Positions 8,348 to 16,789 of a stretch of 64,000 nt of DNA are shown one piece after another (positions within the stretch are counted from its first letter, which is position 1; each line of letters begins with the position of its first letter). Made by a program: the position numbers and the translations under genes. This stretch comes from Hymenobacter translucens. Lineage in GTDB: Bacteria; Bacteroidota; Bacteroidia; Cytophagales; Hymenobacteraceae. The DNA lies in contig NZ_JAJERB010000010.1 in NCBI RefSeq assembly GCF_020685205.1, positions 62,001 to 126,000 of the forward strand, in the 5' to 3' direction. The notes below the pieces were generated by a model. That model saw only the letters and a program-made list of their open reading frames with translations. It was not told the origin of the DNA and did no database searches.

Positions 8348-9271
8348 ATGCAGCTGACGTTGCCCTATGTTGCAAAATCCAAGGCCTACATAAGTCTACT
8401 AACTGTTGTTGCAATGATACCTGCTGACGATAAACCTTTAAACGCCATTTTTCTGCCGGAAGCCCTGGAGCTGCTCACCCAATACGCGGGTTCTGACGCA
8501 ACCTGGTGGATGGAGCCCCGGGTAGAATTGCGGCGCCGGAACCTTAAAACGGACCTTGTCATCGCCCGGTTGGGGCAAACGCTCGTGCGGCGAACCCTGA
8601 TGTCAACGGCGTACCCTGGCCTTATCCGTTGTCTCAACCGGCAAACGCAGCAGCCGCTGCCGTTGCCCCATGCCCCGGAGGTAGAATACGAAAACGAAGA
8701 GCGGTTGGCCCCCTTACGCAAGCAGGGTCTGCAGCTGCGCCGGCAACTGCCCCCACTCTTAAACAAGATGCTGCGGCGGCAGTACCTGCTGGAAGATGCG
8801 GGGTTGACCACAGCTGAAGCGCGGGACTGGTGCACACGCTCGGAACAAATTGACAAGGCGGCGAACTGGGAGGCCTTACGGGACATGCTGAACGCCGTGG
8901 GCCCGCCGAGCTATACTTGCCACTCCAGCCAGCTAGCTCCCCTGGTTGCTTCCGCAGCCGCGGCCTACCCTCAGATACAGGCCCTGCTCGCGGGTCCGTA
9001 TCCCGGGCCAGCTAACGCCGACCGGTTGGATGGCGCGCCCAACGACTACCGGCGCTGGTACGGTCCGTATGCCAGCAGTGCGGTACAGTTTGGGTGGGAC
9101 CCGGACAACTCGCCGGGTCTGCCCGATGATTACGAGGAACCAGAAGAAGGTGAAGAAGCCTCGCTCAGCGAGGAAGCCCCACCGGCCGAACTGTATGTCT
9201 CCCGCGACGACATTCGGGAAGAGTTAGTCGAAATGCGTCAACAAATCGACCGGCTGCTTGCGCGGCTGTAG
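8348..9271 (+). CDS. hypothetical protein with acidic linker and C-terminal coiled coil
   Basis: The product is 307 residues with no recognised family. The start could be 8348 or the ATG at 8414, which removes 22 residues; the latter gives a more natural MIPADDKPL start. The N-terminal half is arginine-rich and helical. Residues about 255-280 form a strongly acidic run (DDYEEPEEGEEASLSEE), and the last 25 residues (REELVEMRQQIDRLLARL) look like a short amphipathic oligomerisation helix. It lies upstream of the tyrosine recombinase but is separated by about 200 nt with its own promoter-like signals. Confidence 0.55.
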   Translation: MQLTLPYVAKSKAYISLLTVVAMIPADDKPLNAIFLPEALELLTQYAGSDATWWMEPRVELRRRNLKTDLVIARLGQTLVRRTLMSTAYPGLIRCLNRQTQQPLPLPHAPEVEYENEERLAPLRKQGLQLRRQLPPLLNKMLRRQYLLEDAGLTTAEARDWCTRSEQIDKAANWEALRDMLNAVGPPSYTCHSSQLAPLVASAAAAYPQIQALLAGPYPGPANADRLDGAPNDYRRWYGPYASSAVQFGWDPDNSPGLPDDYEEPEEGEEASLSEEAPPAELYVSRDDIREELVEMRQQIDRLLARL

Positions 9272-9340
9272 CGTTGCATCTGTTACCGCTTCGGCTGCGC
9301 TCTTGGTTTCACGACTTAACCTTAGGAGTAGGATTGATTT

Positions 9341-9373
9341 TAAGTTATGATAAGGTTTAGTTATCATAACTTA
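9341..9373. repeat. perfect 13-bp inverted repeat with 7-nt spacer (recombination site or operator)
   Basis: The arms are TAAGTTATGATAA and TTATCATAACTTA, exact reverse complements, with spacer GGTTTAG. The layout resembles a core site for a tyrosine recombinase (loxP has 13-bp arms and an 8-bp spacer). It lies 95 nt before the recombinase ATG. The right arm overlaps the promoter-like box at 9372, so it could also be an autoregulatory operator. Confidence 0.8.
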
Positions 9374-9379
9374 TATTTG
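9372..9379 (+). promoter_or_regulatory. putative -7 box for the tyrosine recombinase
   Basis: TATATTTG matches TAnnTTTG and lies 89 nt upstream of the recombinase start. It overlaps the right arm of the inverted repeat, so a protein bound there would block transcription. No convincing -33 TTG was seen. Confidence 0.45.
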
Positions 9380-9468
9380 CTCGTGAAAAGAGGGGCTTTC
9401 CGACCGGTTCTAACACCTATTATATAAGGTGTGCGCTCGTACTCACTTTGACTCCTCCAACTTCCCGC

Positions 9469-10521
9469 ATGAGCGAAGACTTATCCCTCGTCCCGCCGTC
9501 CAACGCCAACCATTCCGTCAGCACCCAACTGGCTCGAGCCTCCGCCAAAGTTGCTGGATTTCTAGAGGCTGGCTTGCAGGGCGCCGCCAACACGGAGCGC
9601 GCTTACACGTCGGACTTAAAAAGCTACGTGGCCTTTTGTGAGCAGCACGGCTTCGTGGCAGTGCCAGCCGATGTGGATACCCTCACTGAATACGTCGCAC
9701 ACCTTGCTTCCGAGAAGCCGGAACAAGAAACTGGGGGCGGTCGGGGAAAAAAGAAGGGCCAGCAGCCGCTAACCGGGCCGCACGCGCTGGCCACGATTAA
9801 GCGACACCTAGCGGCCATCCGCAAAGCCCATCAACTCGCTGGCCACCGGCTGCCGGCCACCTTAGATGCGCTTAACATTGTCATGGAAGGCATTGCCCGC
9901 ACCTTGGGCAAGCGCCAGGACCAAGCGCAGGCATTTACCGTCGAGGAGTTGAAACAGGCGGTTCGCCGCATCGACCTAGAAACGGCGGCGGGCATGCGCG
10001 ACCGGGCTCTGCTGCTGCTGGGCTTCGCGGGGGCCTTTCGCCGTTCAGAGTTGGTGGACCTCAACATCGAGCAACTGGAATTCACGGAGCGGGCCTTACT
10101 GGTGCATCTAACCAAAAGCAAAACCAACCAGTACGGCGCGGTCGAAGACAAAGCCATTTTCTACGCTCCCAATGCCGACTACTGCCCCGTGCGCTGCCTG
10201 CGGGCCTGGCTCAATCTATCGGCTCGTACGACGGGGCCGCTGTTCGTGAAGATACCGCGGGCAGCTCCTGGACAAATGGCCGTTCCATCAGACAAGCGGC
10301 TCTCCGACATCTCCATCAACAAGCTGGTGCAGAAGCGCCTGGGACTGGGCTACTCGGCCCACTCGCTACGTGTGTCTTTTGTGACCGTGGCCGTGCTCAA
10401 CGGGCAGTCCCACAAGGCCATTAAGAACCAAACCAAGCAGAAAACGGATGCCATGATTGAGCGCTATACCCAGCTCAACAATGTTGTTTCCTATAATGCC
10501 GCTCAAGCACTGGGGCTTTAG
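9469..10521 (+). CDS. tyrosine recombinase / phage-type integrase
   Basis: The start chosen is the ATG at 9469 (350 residues); an in-frame TTG at 9448 is less likely. The N-terminal SAM-like core-binding domain (about 25-140) contains a glycine/lysine-rich insertion around ETGGGRGKKKG. The catalytic domain has Arg I in GAFRRSELVDL (about 190), the H-x-x-R box in AHSLRV (about 296-299), a His in GQSHKAI and the nucleophile in ERYTQ (about residue 333), so it appears active. The perfect inverted repeat 95 nt upstream is its most plausible DNA site. No excisionase and no tRNA attachment site were found. Confidence 0.9.
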   Translation: MSEDLSLVPPSNANHSVSTQLARASAKVAGFLEAGLQGAANTERAYTSDLKSYVAFCEQHGFVAVPADVDTLTEYVAHLASEKPEQETGGGRGKKKGQQPLTGPHALATIKRHLAAIRKAHQLAGHRLPATLDALNIVMEGIARTLGKRQDQAQAFTVEELKQAVRRIDLETAAGMRDRALLLLGFAGAFRRSELVDLNIEQLEFTERALLVHLTKSKTNQYGAVEDKAIFYAPNADYCPVRCLRAWLNLSARTTGPLFVKIPRAAPGQMAVPSDKRLSDISINKLVQKRLGLGYSAHSLRVSFVTVAVLNGQSHKAIKNQTKQKTDAMIERYTQLNNVVSYNAAQALGL

Positions 10522-10679
10522 CCACTCAATGGTCCTTGTGGCACCTGCAAGCTTCCTAATAGCAGGATGGCACACAGTTTAGCTTATAGAAGCACTAAAC
10601 TTTGAAAATTATTGCGCTCATAGTCAATTAATTGCAGTTTTGCAGTCTTCTGTGATGTTGCCTGTTATATTTTTCGTGA

Positions 10680-10687
10680 TACTTTTG
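10680..10687 (+). promoter_or_regulatory. promoter for the 10709/XRE-ImmA pair
   Basis: TACTTTTG matches TAnnTTTG, and TTG at 10658-10660 lies 19 nt upstream, giving the full Bacteroidota promoter spacing. Transcription would begin about 15 nt before the ATG at 10709. Confidence 0.65.
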
Positions 10688-10708
10688 AGCATCATGAAAA
10701 ACTAATCT

Positions 10709-11365
10709 ATGAACCCGACTCTACGACCTGCCATCAACCTTATTGACTTCAAAAGCCAAATTCCTGCCGAAGAACTGCAGGTAATTATTAGCGCTGTGGA
10801 GGCTGCCATGCAGATGACAGTAGAAATTGAAGGGGTGGACCCATTCATTCCGCAATTTCGGGCAATATACTCCTCATGCTTGTTCCCTCGCATCTGGGGT
10901 AAGTTGGAGGAAGTATTCGCTGGTCAGGAATCATGGGAGGTAAAGAAGAGCCGCATGACCTTCACCCTTATCAAAAAGGATGTGTGCCAGTTTCACTTCT
11001 ACAAGGGCAACGCCACCTCATCCTTTAAGGCGACCTCAAAACGTCAAAAGGCCATCGTTCAGGGTGAACTCTACGGGGACCTAGAAGAATTGCCGAGCGT
11101 CATTCTGCAGCACTTCTCCGACCGAATGAATTCACAGCTCCTTGGCTTCCACGCCTTGTTTTTTGTAAGAGGCAAGCTGGTTGAGGATTTTGATATTCTA
11201 CACCAGAACTCGGCTCAGCAAGCTGGCTTGGCGATTACCAAGAAGGCAGAGGTAGTAGAGGAGCTGGTACCTGGCCTCACCATCCGCTTCAAGAAGAAGG
11301 ACAAAACGGCCGCGGTTACCCCGCAAAAACGCAAACCCACTCAAACACGCCAAGCGAAAGGATAA
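10709..11365 (+). CDS. hypothetical protein paired with XRE-ImmA/IrrE gene
   Basis: The product is 218 residues and not recognised. The N-terminal 60 residues include IISAVEAAMQMTVEIEG, the middle is mixed alpha/beta (LEEVFAGQESWEVKKSRMTFTLIKKDVCQFHFYKG), and the C-terminus is a basic tail (FKKKDKTAAVTPQKRKPTQ). No signal peptide or membrane segment is present. It has its own consensus promoter and sits 6 nt before the HTH-protease gene, so the pair is an operon. It may be the substrate or partner cleaved by the ImmA-type protease, as in toxin-antitoxin-like pairs; this is inference. Confidence 0.6.
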   Translation: MNPTLRPAINLIDFKSQIPAEELQVIISAVEAAMQMTVEIEGVDPFIPQFRAIYSSCLFPRIWGKLEEVFAGQESWEVKKSRMTFTLIKKDVCQFHFYKGNATSSFKATSKRQKAIVQGELYGDLEELPSVILQHFSDRMNSQLLGFHALFFVRGKLVEDFDILHQNSAQQAGLAITKKAEVVEELVPGLTIRFKKKDKTAAVTPQKRKPTQTRQAKG

Positions 11366-11371
11366 ACAATT

Positions 11372-12454
11372 ATGGAGACTCGGTTCAATTACCAAATGCT
11401 GGAATTAGCCCGGTCATCACGTGGAATCACCCAGAAAGAACTAGCGGCCCTCATAAATCGCACGCAGGCCGCTGTTTCCCAATGGGAGCACAATTTGCGC
11501 GAGCCAAACGAAGAGGATATTTCATTGCTCTCCAACGTACTGAATTACCCTACGAGCTTTTTCTATCAGCAAGAAATCGACGTGTACTTGCCGCCCGTGC
11601 AAGGCCACTACCGCAAAAAGGCCGCCCTTAAAGCAGTATCACGTACACAGCTTGAATCCCACTTTCGCTTATTGGGCGGCTGGGTAAACAAGCTCCAAGA
11701 TGCAATAGAAGTGGAGGATGGCATTGCCAGCCCTGATTTCTCGGACGACACGCCTTCTGACGCCTCTCCTGAAGACTTGGCTCGGCAACTTCGGGCAAAA
11801 TGGCGGGTGCCGAATGGGCCGATACGCAGCCTGACGACACTACTGGAAAACCACAAAATTGTGGTAGCTAAAACGTGGATGTTCAACGAGAACGTAGATG
11901 GCTATAGCTTTCATACAAATTCCGGCATGCCCGTCATCTATGTGAATCGGGAAATGAGCATTGACCGGATGCGCTTTAGCATTGCGCACGAGCTTGGCCA
12001 CCTCGTCATGCATTCCGATTGCCTACCTGATGAAGCACGCGAGAAGGAAGCTCACCGGTTTGCCGCTGAATTTCTGATGCCCAGCCATGATATTCATGAC
12101 CAGCTAATCAATCTTCGCATAGAAGGCCTGATGTCCTTAAAAGCCCGCTGGGGCAGCTCCATGACTGCCTTGGTTAGGCGGGGTCGAGACCTTGGGCTCC
12201 TAAATGAGGACCGATACAAGAGCCTGCTAATCGGCCTCTCACCCTACCGCAAAAAGGAACCGGTGGATTTGACAAAGCATGGCTTTGTCGAGCAACCACA
12301 ACTGATGAGCCTGATGATGCGCTACCACCTGGATGAGGTTGGTATGACAACTACTCAAATCAGGGATATGCTCCATCTTAACGATGGCGACTTTAGTCAG
12401 TTAATGCTGTCTCTGGGCCTGGGCTCAGGCGGCATGTATGTTTCTCACCGATAA
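11372..12454 (+). CDS. XRE-family HTH regulator fused to ImmA/IrrE metallopeptidase
   Basis: The product is 360 residues. Residues about 5-65 are an XRE helix-turn-helix (SSRGITQKELAALINRTQAAVSQWEHNLREP). A linker leads to an ImmA/IrrE (COG2856) peptidase domain around 165-260 with the zinc motif in SIAHELGHLVMH (HELGH) and downstream EAHRFAAEFLMP, whose Glu supplies the third ligand. In ICEBs1 and Deinococcus such proteases inactivate repressors after a stress signal. Here the fusion could repress its own operon and cleave a partner. It is complete and has the normal length for the fused form. Confidence 0.9.
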   Translation: METRFNYQMLELARSSRGITQKELAALINRTQAAVSQWEHNLREPNEEDISLLSNVLNYPTSFFYQQEIDVYLPPVQGHYRKKAALKAVSRTQLESHFRLLGGWVNKLQDAIEVEDGIASPDFSDDTPSDASPEDLARQLRAKWRVPNGPIRSLTTLLENHKIVVAKTWMFNENVDGYSFHTNSGMPVIYVNREMSIDRMRFSIAHELGHLVMHSDCLPDEAREKEAHRFAAEFLMPSHDIHDQLINLRIEGLMSLKARWGSSMTALVRRGRDLGLLNEDRYKSLLIGLSPYRKKEPVDLTKHGFVEQPQLMSLMMRYHLDEVGMTTTQIRDMLHLNDGDFSQLMLSLGLGSGGMYVSHR

Positions 12455-12833
12455 TTCTGAACGGGGTATACCCTTTCACTACACTGCTTAAACACCCTAT
12501 ATCAGACTAAGAACCGCTAAAACACAAACCGGCTGCCACAGGTCAGTGACAGCCGGCATGGTAGAGTTGCAGTAAAATTTGGTTGGCGCCTTCCTTACTG
12601 GTGCCGGGAGTTGTCCCCCGGCCGCGCAATCCTACCGTGAATTGAAACGAGGGTGCAAAGGTAACGGGTTCCCGTTCCAACGCAACAACTCTTCTCGTTC
12701 TGACCCGGCTATTGTTCCCGCTGATTTTCAGGGGGCAGTCATCGTCTTGCCCAAACTATAGGGTCAAGACTAGCTTGCCGGGAGTGGTTTTCACCCCGGC
12801 GGTCCTTACTGTGCCATTGCACAACCAACCGTC
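12455..12833. other. intergenic, hairpins, no gene seen
   Basis: No credible gene lies in these 379 bases. Two GC-rich hairpins are visible. One at 12529-12556 has CCGGCTG and CAGCCGG arms. One at 12777-12800 has GCCGGG and CCCGGC arms, only 33 nt before the Ubl start, and could influence expression of that operon. No TAnnTTTG box was found. Confidence 0.5.
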
Positions 12834-13178
12834 ATGAACGACAAAGAGAAAGAAGAGAAAGACGAAAAAGCCCTTGTTACTTCCCCAACGCCAGCACCGC
12901 AGCCCGCTGAGCTGAAACAGGACAAACCCGAGCCAAGTGCTCCAGTTCGTAAAAAGTATAACTTCTTCATCGAGAAGAAGAAATACGAAACGGACCAGCC
13001 TACGCTGACCGTGCGCCAGATTCTGGTGGACTTCGCACAAGTGGACCCTACGGCCAAAACGTTGGCCCAAAAGCAGGATGGCGGCTTCCGGGAACTGAAA
13101 AACCTCGAGGAGGTGATTGAGCTGCACAGCGCCCAGCACTTTGCCCTGTTCGACGACACCTCAACGCCGGTCTCGTAA
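12834..13178 (+). CDS. ubiquitin-like modifier (multiubiquitin-domain type, single domain)
   Basis: The product is 114 residues. The first 36 are a charged, proline-rich tail. Residues about 38-108 fit the prokaryotic multiubiquitin beta-grasp domain: KKYNFFIEKKKYETDQPTLTV, then RQILVDFAQVDP and a final strand HFALFDD. Only one copy is present. The C-terminus ends FDDTSTPVS and has no diglycine, so either processing or an unusual linkage would be needed for conjugation. It is the first gene of an operon with E2-like and JAB-E1 genes; its stop overlaps the next start (TAATG). Confidence 0.7.
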   Translation: MNDKEKEEKDEKALVTSPTPAPQPAELKQDKPEPSAPVRKKYNFFIEKKKYETDQPTLTVRQILVDFAQVDPTAKTLAQKQDGGFRELKNLEEVIELHSAQHFALFDDTSTPVS

Positions 13179-13549
13179 TGATTGGCATTGAGCGCCTGGT
13201 GCACGACCTGCGTGAGCAAGGTTACGAGCACGTGCAAACGCTCTCCGATGGCCAAGGCATAGCGTATGCTGTGCTACCCAACTTCGAAATCCCGGCCGGC
13301 AGTTTTGTCGGCCGGGTTATCGACCTGGCCATTCCAGCGCCGGCGGATTATCCGCGGGTGCTGCACTCATCCATTCAATTACGGGCTACTCCACACCTGG
13401 TTCCCTTCGGTAACACTGGCACTCGCAATGTGATTAACAGTCCCTTGGGTCCTGACTGGCAGTATTGGAGCTATCAATTCATCAATCGCCCGGCCAATCC
13501 GACGGGAGAGCTAATGACCCAAATCAATGCAGTCTTTCGAAAGAATTGA
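13178..13549 (+). CDS. prokaryotic E2-like (Prok-E2_E type) protein lacking cysteine
   Basis: The product is 123 residues and matches by eye the prokaryotic E2/UBC family E outline: a GRVIDLAIPAPADYP strand-turn, then LRATPHLVPFG and WQYWSYQFINRP. Its place between a Ubl and an E1 supports the call. It contains no cysteine at all, so it cannot carry a thioester like a canonical E2; either it is a scaffold or transfer uses another residue. The start overlaps the Ubl stop by one base and the downstream start lies 23 nt before its stop, so translation of all three genes is coupled. Confidence 0.6.
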   Translation: MIGIERLVHDLREQGYEHVQTLSDGQGIAYAVLPNFEIPAGSFVGRVIDLAIPAPADYPRVLHSSIQLRATPHLVPFGNTGTRNVINSPLGPDWQYWSYQFINRPANPTGELMTQINAVFRKN

Positions 13550-14972
13550 ACAGGGGGAAATCAGCGTCGCCATTCCGGCTGATTTGCATGTGGCTTTGTG
13601 CCACCATTTGCTGCGCGACGATGACCAAGAGGATGCCACCTTTGCCCTCTACCGTCCTTCCGTAGGCAGAAACCGCTTTACCGCACTCATTTTTGAGCTG
13701 ATTTTGCCCGAAGAGGGGGACCGGGACGTGCACGGAAACGTGGACCTGCAACCGCAATACTTCCGCCGAGCCTGCCGGCTGGCGGCGGCTCAACAGGCGG
13801 GGGTGGTGCTCCTGCATAGCCATTTAGGCCCCGGTTGGCAGGATATGAGCCGCGATGACATTAAGACGGAACACAGCTATTCTGCTCCCGCCCTTACGCT
13901 AACAGATTTACCTTTCGTCGGCCTGACGCTGGGCACGGATGAGACATGGAGCGCCCGGGTTTGGGAATACACCGACGATGTGTACCAGCGCCGGTGGGCC
14001 GCTACTGTGCGCGTAGTAGGTCAGCAGTTGGCCATGTCGTATCACGACCAGCTGCGGCCCCGTCCGCGGTTCAAAGAAGCCTATAAGCGCACCGTTACTG
14101 TGTGGGGCGAAGACAATCACGCGCAACTTGCCCGGTTACGGGTGGGTATTGTGGGCCTGGGTAGCGTGGGCAGCATCGTAGCTGAGTCGCTGGCGCGCAT
14201 GGGGCTGGAACGTTTTGTGCTCATCGATTTCGATGAAGTGCAGGAGCACAACCTTGACCGCCTTCTAGGTGCTACCCAGGAGGATTTGGGCAAAACCAAA
14301 ATAGCCGTAGCCCAGCGGCAAATTGCTCGCGCTGCTACGGCTGGCGAAGTGGCCCCAGTGCCTGTATTAAGCGGTGTAACGGAAGAAGCCGGCTATCAAG
14401 CTGCGTTAGACTGTGATGTTATCTTCAGCTGTGTGGACCGGCCCTGGCCGCGCTATGTATTGAACCATCTGGCCTATAATCACCTCATTCCCGTCATTGA
14501 CGGGGGGATTCGGGTAAAGCTTCATCCGGTTACCGGCCACTTCGAAGGGGCCGATTGGCAGGTACAGACGGTGGGACCCAACCGCCCCTGCCTACAGTGC
14601 TTGGGAGCCTACGAAAGCGCGGACGTCTCTACGGAGCGGGATGGCAAGCTGGATGACCCCTCCTATTTGCAAGGGCTGCCTGCCGACCATCGGTTTAAGC
14701 GGAATGAAAACATCTTTCCGTTCAGCGCCAATCTGGCCTCGATGGAAGTTATGCAGCTCATTGAGCAGGTGACGGGGATTGCCAACGCATACTATTTTGG
14801 CACCCAGCGCTACGTCTACAAGCACGGTTACATCCGGGTGCACGACGACCGCAAGTGCGAAGAAGGTTGTTTGTTTCAGACTGGCATAGCCACCGGAGAC
14901 ACCCAGTTTCCGCCGCCTATCGGGCACGACCATTCGGTGGTAAAGGCCCGAGAAAGGCAGTATTCATATTGA
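13527..14972 (+). CDS. JAB peptidase - E1/ThiF fusion of the ubiquitin-like operon
   Basis: The product is 481 residues. The N-terminal domain (about 1-140) is a JAB/JAMM metalloprotease with H97-S-H99, then S108 and D111, and a candidate Glu in IFELILPEE. The C-terminal domain (about 195-450) is an E1/ThiF adenylating domain with a Rossmann loop VGIVGLGSVGS (206-216) and DFDEVQEHNLDR (234-245). Zinc pairs are at C355/C358 and C444/C448. No cysteine lies between the zinc pairs where an E1 thioester residue would sit. The expected activities are maturation or removal of the Ubl (JAB) and its adenylation (E1). Related operons (Bil, Bub, CBASS Cap2/Cap3) are antiviral, so defence is the likely role. 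Confidence 0.85.
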   Translation: MQSFERIEQGEISVAIPADLHVALCHHLLRDDDQEDATFALYRPSVGRNRFTALIFELILPEEGDRDVHGNVDLQPQYFRRACRLAAAQQAGVVLLHSHLGPGWQDMSRDDIKTEHSYSAPALTLTDLPFVGLTLGTDETWSARVWEYTDDVYQRRWAATVRVVGQQLAMSYHDQLRPRPRFKEAYKRTVTVWGEDNHAQLARLRVGIVGLGSVGSIVAESLARMGLERFVLIDFDEVQEHNLDRLLGATQEDLGKTKIAVAQRQIARAATAGEVAPVPVLSGVTEEAGYQAALDCDVIFSCVDRPWPRYVLNHLAYNHLIPVIDGGIRVKLHPVTGHFEGADWQVQTVGPNRPCLQCLGAYESADVSTERDGKLDDPSYLQGLPADHRFKRNENIFPFSANLASMEVMQLIEQVTGIANAYYFGTQRYVYKHGYIRVHDDRKCEEGCLFQTGIATGDTQFPPPIGHDHSVVKARERQYSY

Positions 14973-14979
14973 AATACCT

Positions 14980-15013
14980 GAAAGAGGAAGGCTAATACCA
15001 GTCTTCCTCTTTC
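14980..15013 (+). terminator. hairpin after the ubiquitin-like operon
   Basis: A perfect 11-bp stem, GAAAGAGGAAG with CTTCCTCTTTC and a 12-nt loop, starts 8 nt after the JAB-E1 stop. There is no T-run, so termination strength is uncertain. Confidence 0.5.
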
Positions 15014-15429
15014 GAATTCAGGCAGTATTATCTTATAACTAAAGGGTTGAAACAAACCAATGCCTTTGAAAGGTAGCCCCTCCAGTCTCAGCCACATCGC
15101 TCAAGAGATGGTTAGGTATCAGGGGTACTCGTGGCGTAGTAGGGCAAAGACTGATTTTGCCTAGAGTGATTTAGTCCTTATGGCCCCGCCCATAAACCTG
15201 TAGCATTACAATAGAGTGTGCTGCTGTGTAATAGGGGGCTGGTTAGCGTGACCAATGCGTTTTATAGACATTCTCATATGTCTCAAGCGGGTTCTCTGGC
15301 AGCGTATTTAAGCTTACTTTAGTAGACAGGTTGAACATCTTGCCCGCAAAGTGCGCGGTTAGCTTTTAACTACAAAAAGTCGCATATTGCTAATTAAATT
15401 AGCGGCATGGCGCTCGAAAAGACAGGGGA
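15014..15429. other. intergenic upstream of the restriction operon
   Basis: No credible gene was seen. The only structured element is the palindrome at 15389-15403 close to the first methyltransferase gene, listed separately. No TTG-N19/20-TAnnTTTG promoter was recognised. Confidence 0.45.
15389..15403. promoter_or_regulatory. palindromic operator candidate before the restriction operon
   Basis: GCTAATTAAATTAGC is a perfect palindrome (7-bp arms around a central A) located 27 nt before the first methyltransferase ATG. A related CTAAT/ATTAG dyad precedes the UmuD-like gene at 22435. Confidence 0.5.
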
Positions 15430-16785
15430 ATGAGTCAAGAAACATTATTTGCTGAACCAGAGGTCACCATATCTACATCAGCCTTATATAAAGAAATCAT
15501 AGCAGCCTATGAGGCTGAAGAAGCTAAAGTGGAGGTTGAGAGCGTTTTTGGTAAGGTTACCTACGCATCACCAGTCAACTTTCGTGAGTCAATGCTGTCT
15601 CCCCGGCATCGCTGGTTTCCTTATAAGGAGGGTTTTTCACCAAGCTTCGTCCAGTCCTTCTTAAAGGACCATGCTCCACGTGCCGTTCAAAATGTACTTG
15701 ACCCCTTCGGTGGCGTAGGGACGACGCTCATCGAATCCAGCAGACTAGGCCTTAATGCCTTTGGTTTTGAGGTTAGTCCAATGAGCCATTTTATTGCCTC
15801 AACCAAAGCCGCAGGCTTTGATGCTCTTGACTTAGTGTCACTGGATGCCATAGTGGAAGACTTCCAGCAGTCAGAACTTCAACTTGTCGCTCCGTCTCCA
15901 GAGAATGATACTGTCATTTCTTATTTTGAACCTGCTTATCTATCCGCTTTACTACGGCTCAAAGCTTTTTATATCGCTTTAGAGAATCCTAAAGTCAGCG
16001 CGCTGTTCAAACTCGCTTTCCTCAACTGTTTGGAGCGATATTCCACTCACCGAAAGGCTGGCAACGGGGTTAAGCGCAAAACAAAATTTGCTTATGCAGG
16101 CTCACCTGAGTCTCCAATAGAACAGATTCGCAACACGGTTTTGAATGATTTGCGGGTCTTTCGCAAGGACTTAGCTCAAGAACCGGCTGTCAAACCATTT
16201 CAGTTGACTCTTGGGTCTTGTTTAGATGAATCGCTCTATCCGGATGGGATTCAGTTCGACGCCGTTCTTACTTCACCACCGTATGCCAACTGCTTTGATT
16301 ACAGCAAAATATACATGGTTGAATTATGGCTGGGCGATTTCTTTTTGGATAAAAGCAGCCAAAAGGAATTCCGTGCTCAGTCCCTACGGTCACATGTTCA
16401 TGCCCGCTGGGCAGACAGGCATACGACGTATGGCAGTGAGCTGATTAACAACCAAGTATTTGAATTTTTATCCACTCAGAAGCTGTGGTCCAACCAGATT
16501 CCCTCGATGCTGGCTGGATACTTTGCTGATATGGGGTATCTGCTACATCTTCTGTCTTCCCGTTGCAGTCCTGGTGCACCCATTGGCCTAGTAGTGGGCA
16601 ACTCTTATTATGGGTCCCTTCCCATCGCTACCGACCTTATTCTTAGTATGCTGGGGCGCCAGCATGGCTTCGAGCCAATTAAGATTAGTGTGTATCGCAA
16701 CGTGGTGGTTTCCTCACAACAATTTACCCGAGCCACGGACCGCAAGTATATGCGGGAAAGCTTGGTGATTCTCAAAAAGAAGTAA
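15430..16785 (+). CDS. DNA amino-methyltransferase 1 (N4C/N6A type) of a LlaJI-like system
   Basis: The product is 451 residues. The SAM-binding motif I is DPFGGVGTT (91-99) followed by GLNAFGFEVSP, and the catalytic motif IV is TSPPY (about 279-283). SPPY-type motif IV is typical of exocyclic amino methylation (N4-cytosine or N6-adenine). It is the first of four tightly spaced genes: a second methyltransferase starts 4 nt after its stop, then McrB- and McrC-like genes. Two methyltransferases would protect the two strands of an asymmetric site. Confidence 0.85.
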   Translation: MSQETLFAEPEVTISTSALYKEIIAAYEAEEAKVEVESVFGKVTYASPVNFRESMLSPRHRWFPYKEGFSPSFVQSFLKDHAPRAVQNVLDPFGGVGTTLIESSRLGLNAFGFEVSPMSHFIASTKAAGFDALDLVSLDAIVEDFQQSELQLVAPSPENDTVISYFEPAYLSALLRLKAFYIALENPKVSALFKLAFLNCLERYSTHRKAGNGVKRKTKFAYAGSPESPIEQIRNTVLNDLRVFRKDLAQEPAVKPFQLTLGSCLDESLYPDGIQFDAVLTSPPYANCFDYSKIYMVELWLGDFFLDKSSQKEFRAQSLRSHVHARWADRHTTYGSELINNQVFEFLSTQKLWSNQIPSMLAGYFADMGYLLHLLSSRCSPGAPIGLVVGNSYYGSLPIATDLILSMLGRQHGFEPIKISVYRNVVVSSQQFTRATDRKYMRESLVILKKK

Positions 16786-16789
16786 TCAC

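Noticed and set aside
8634..8837. Ala-rich open frames within the 8348-9271 gene
   Set aside because: Shadows in other frames of the longer gene with more natural composition.
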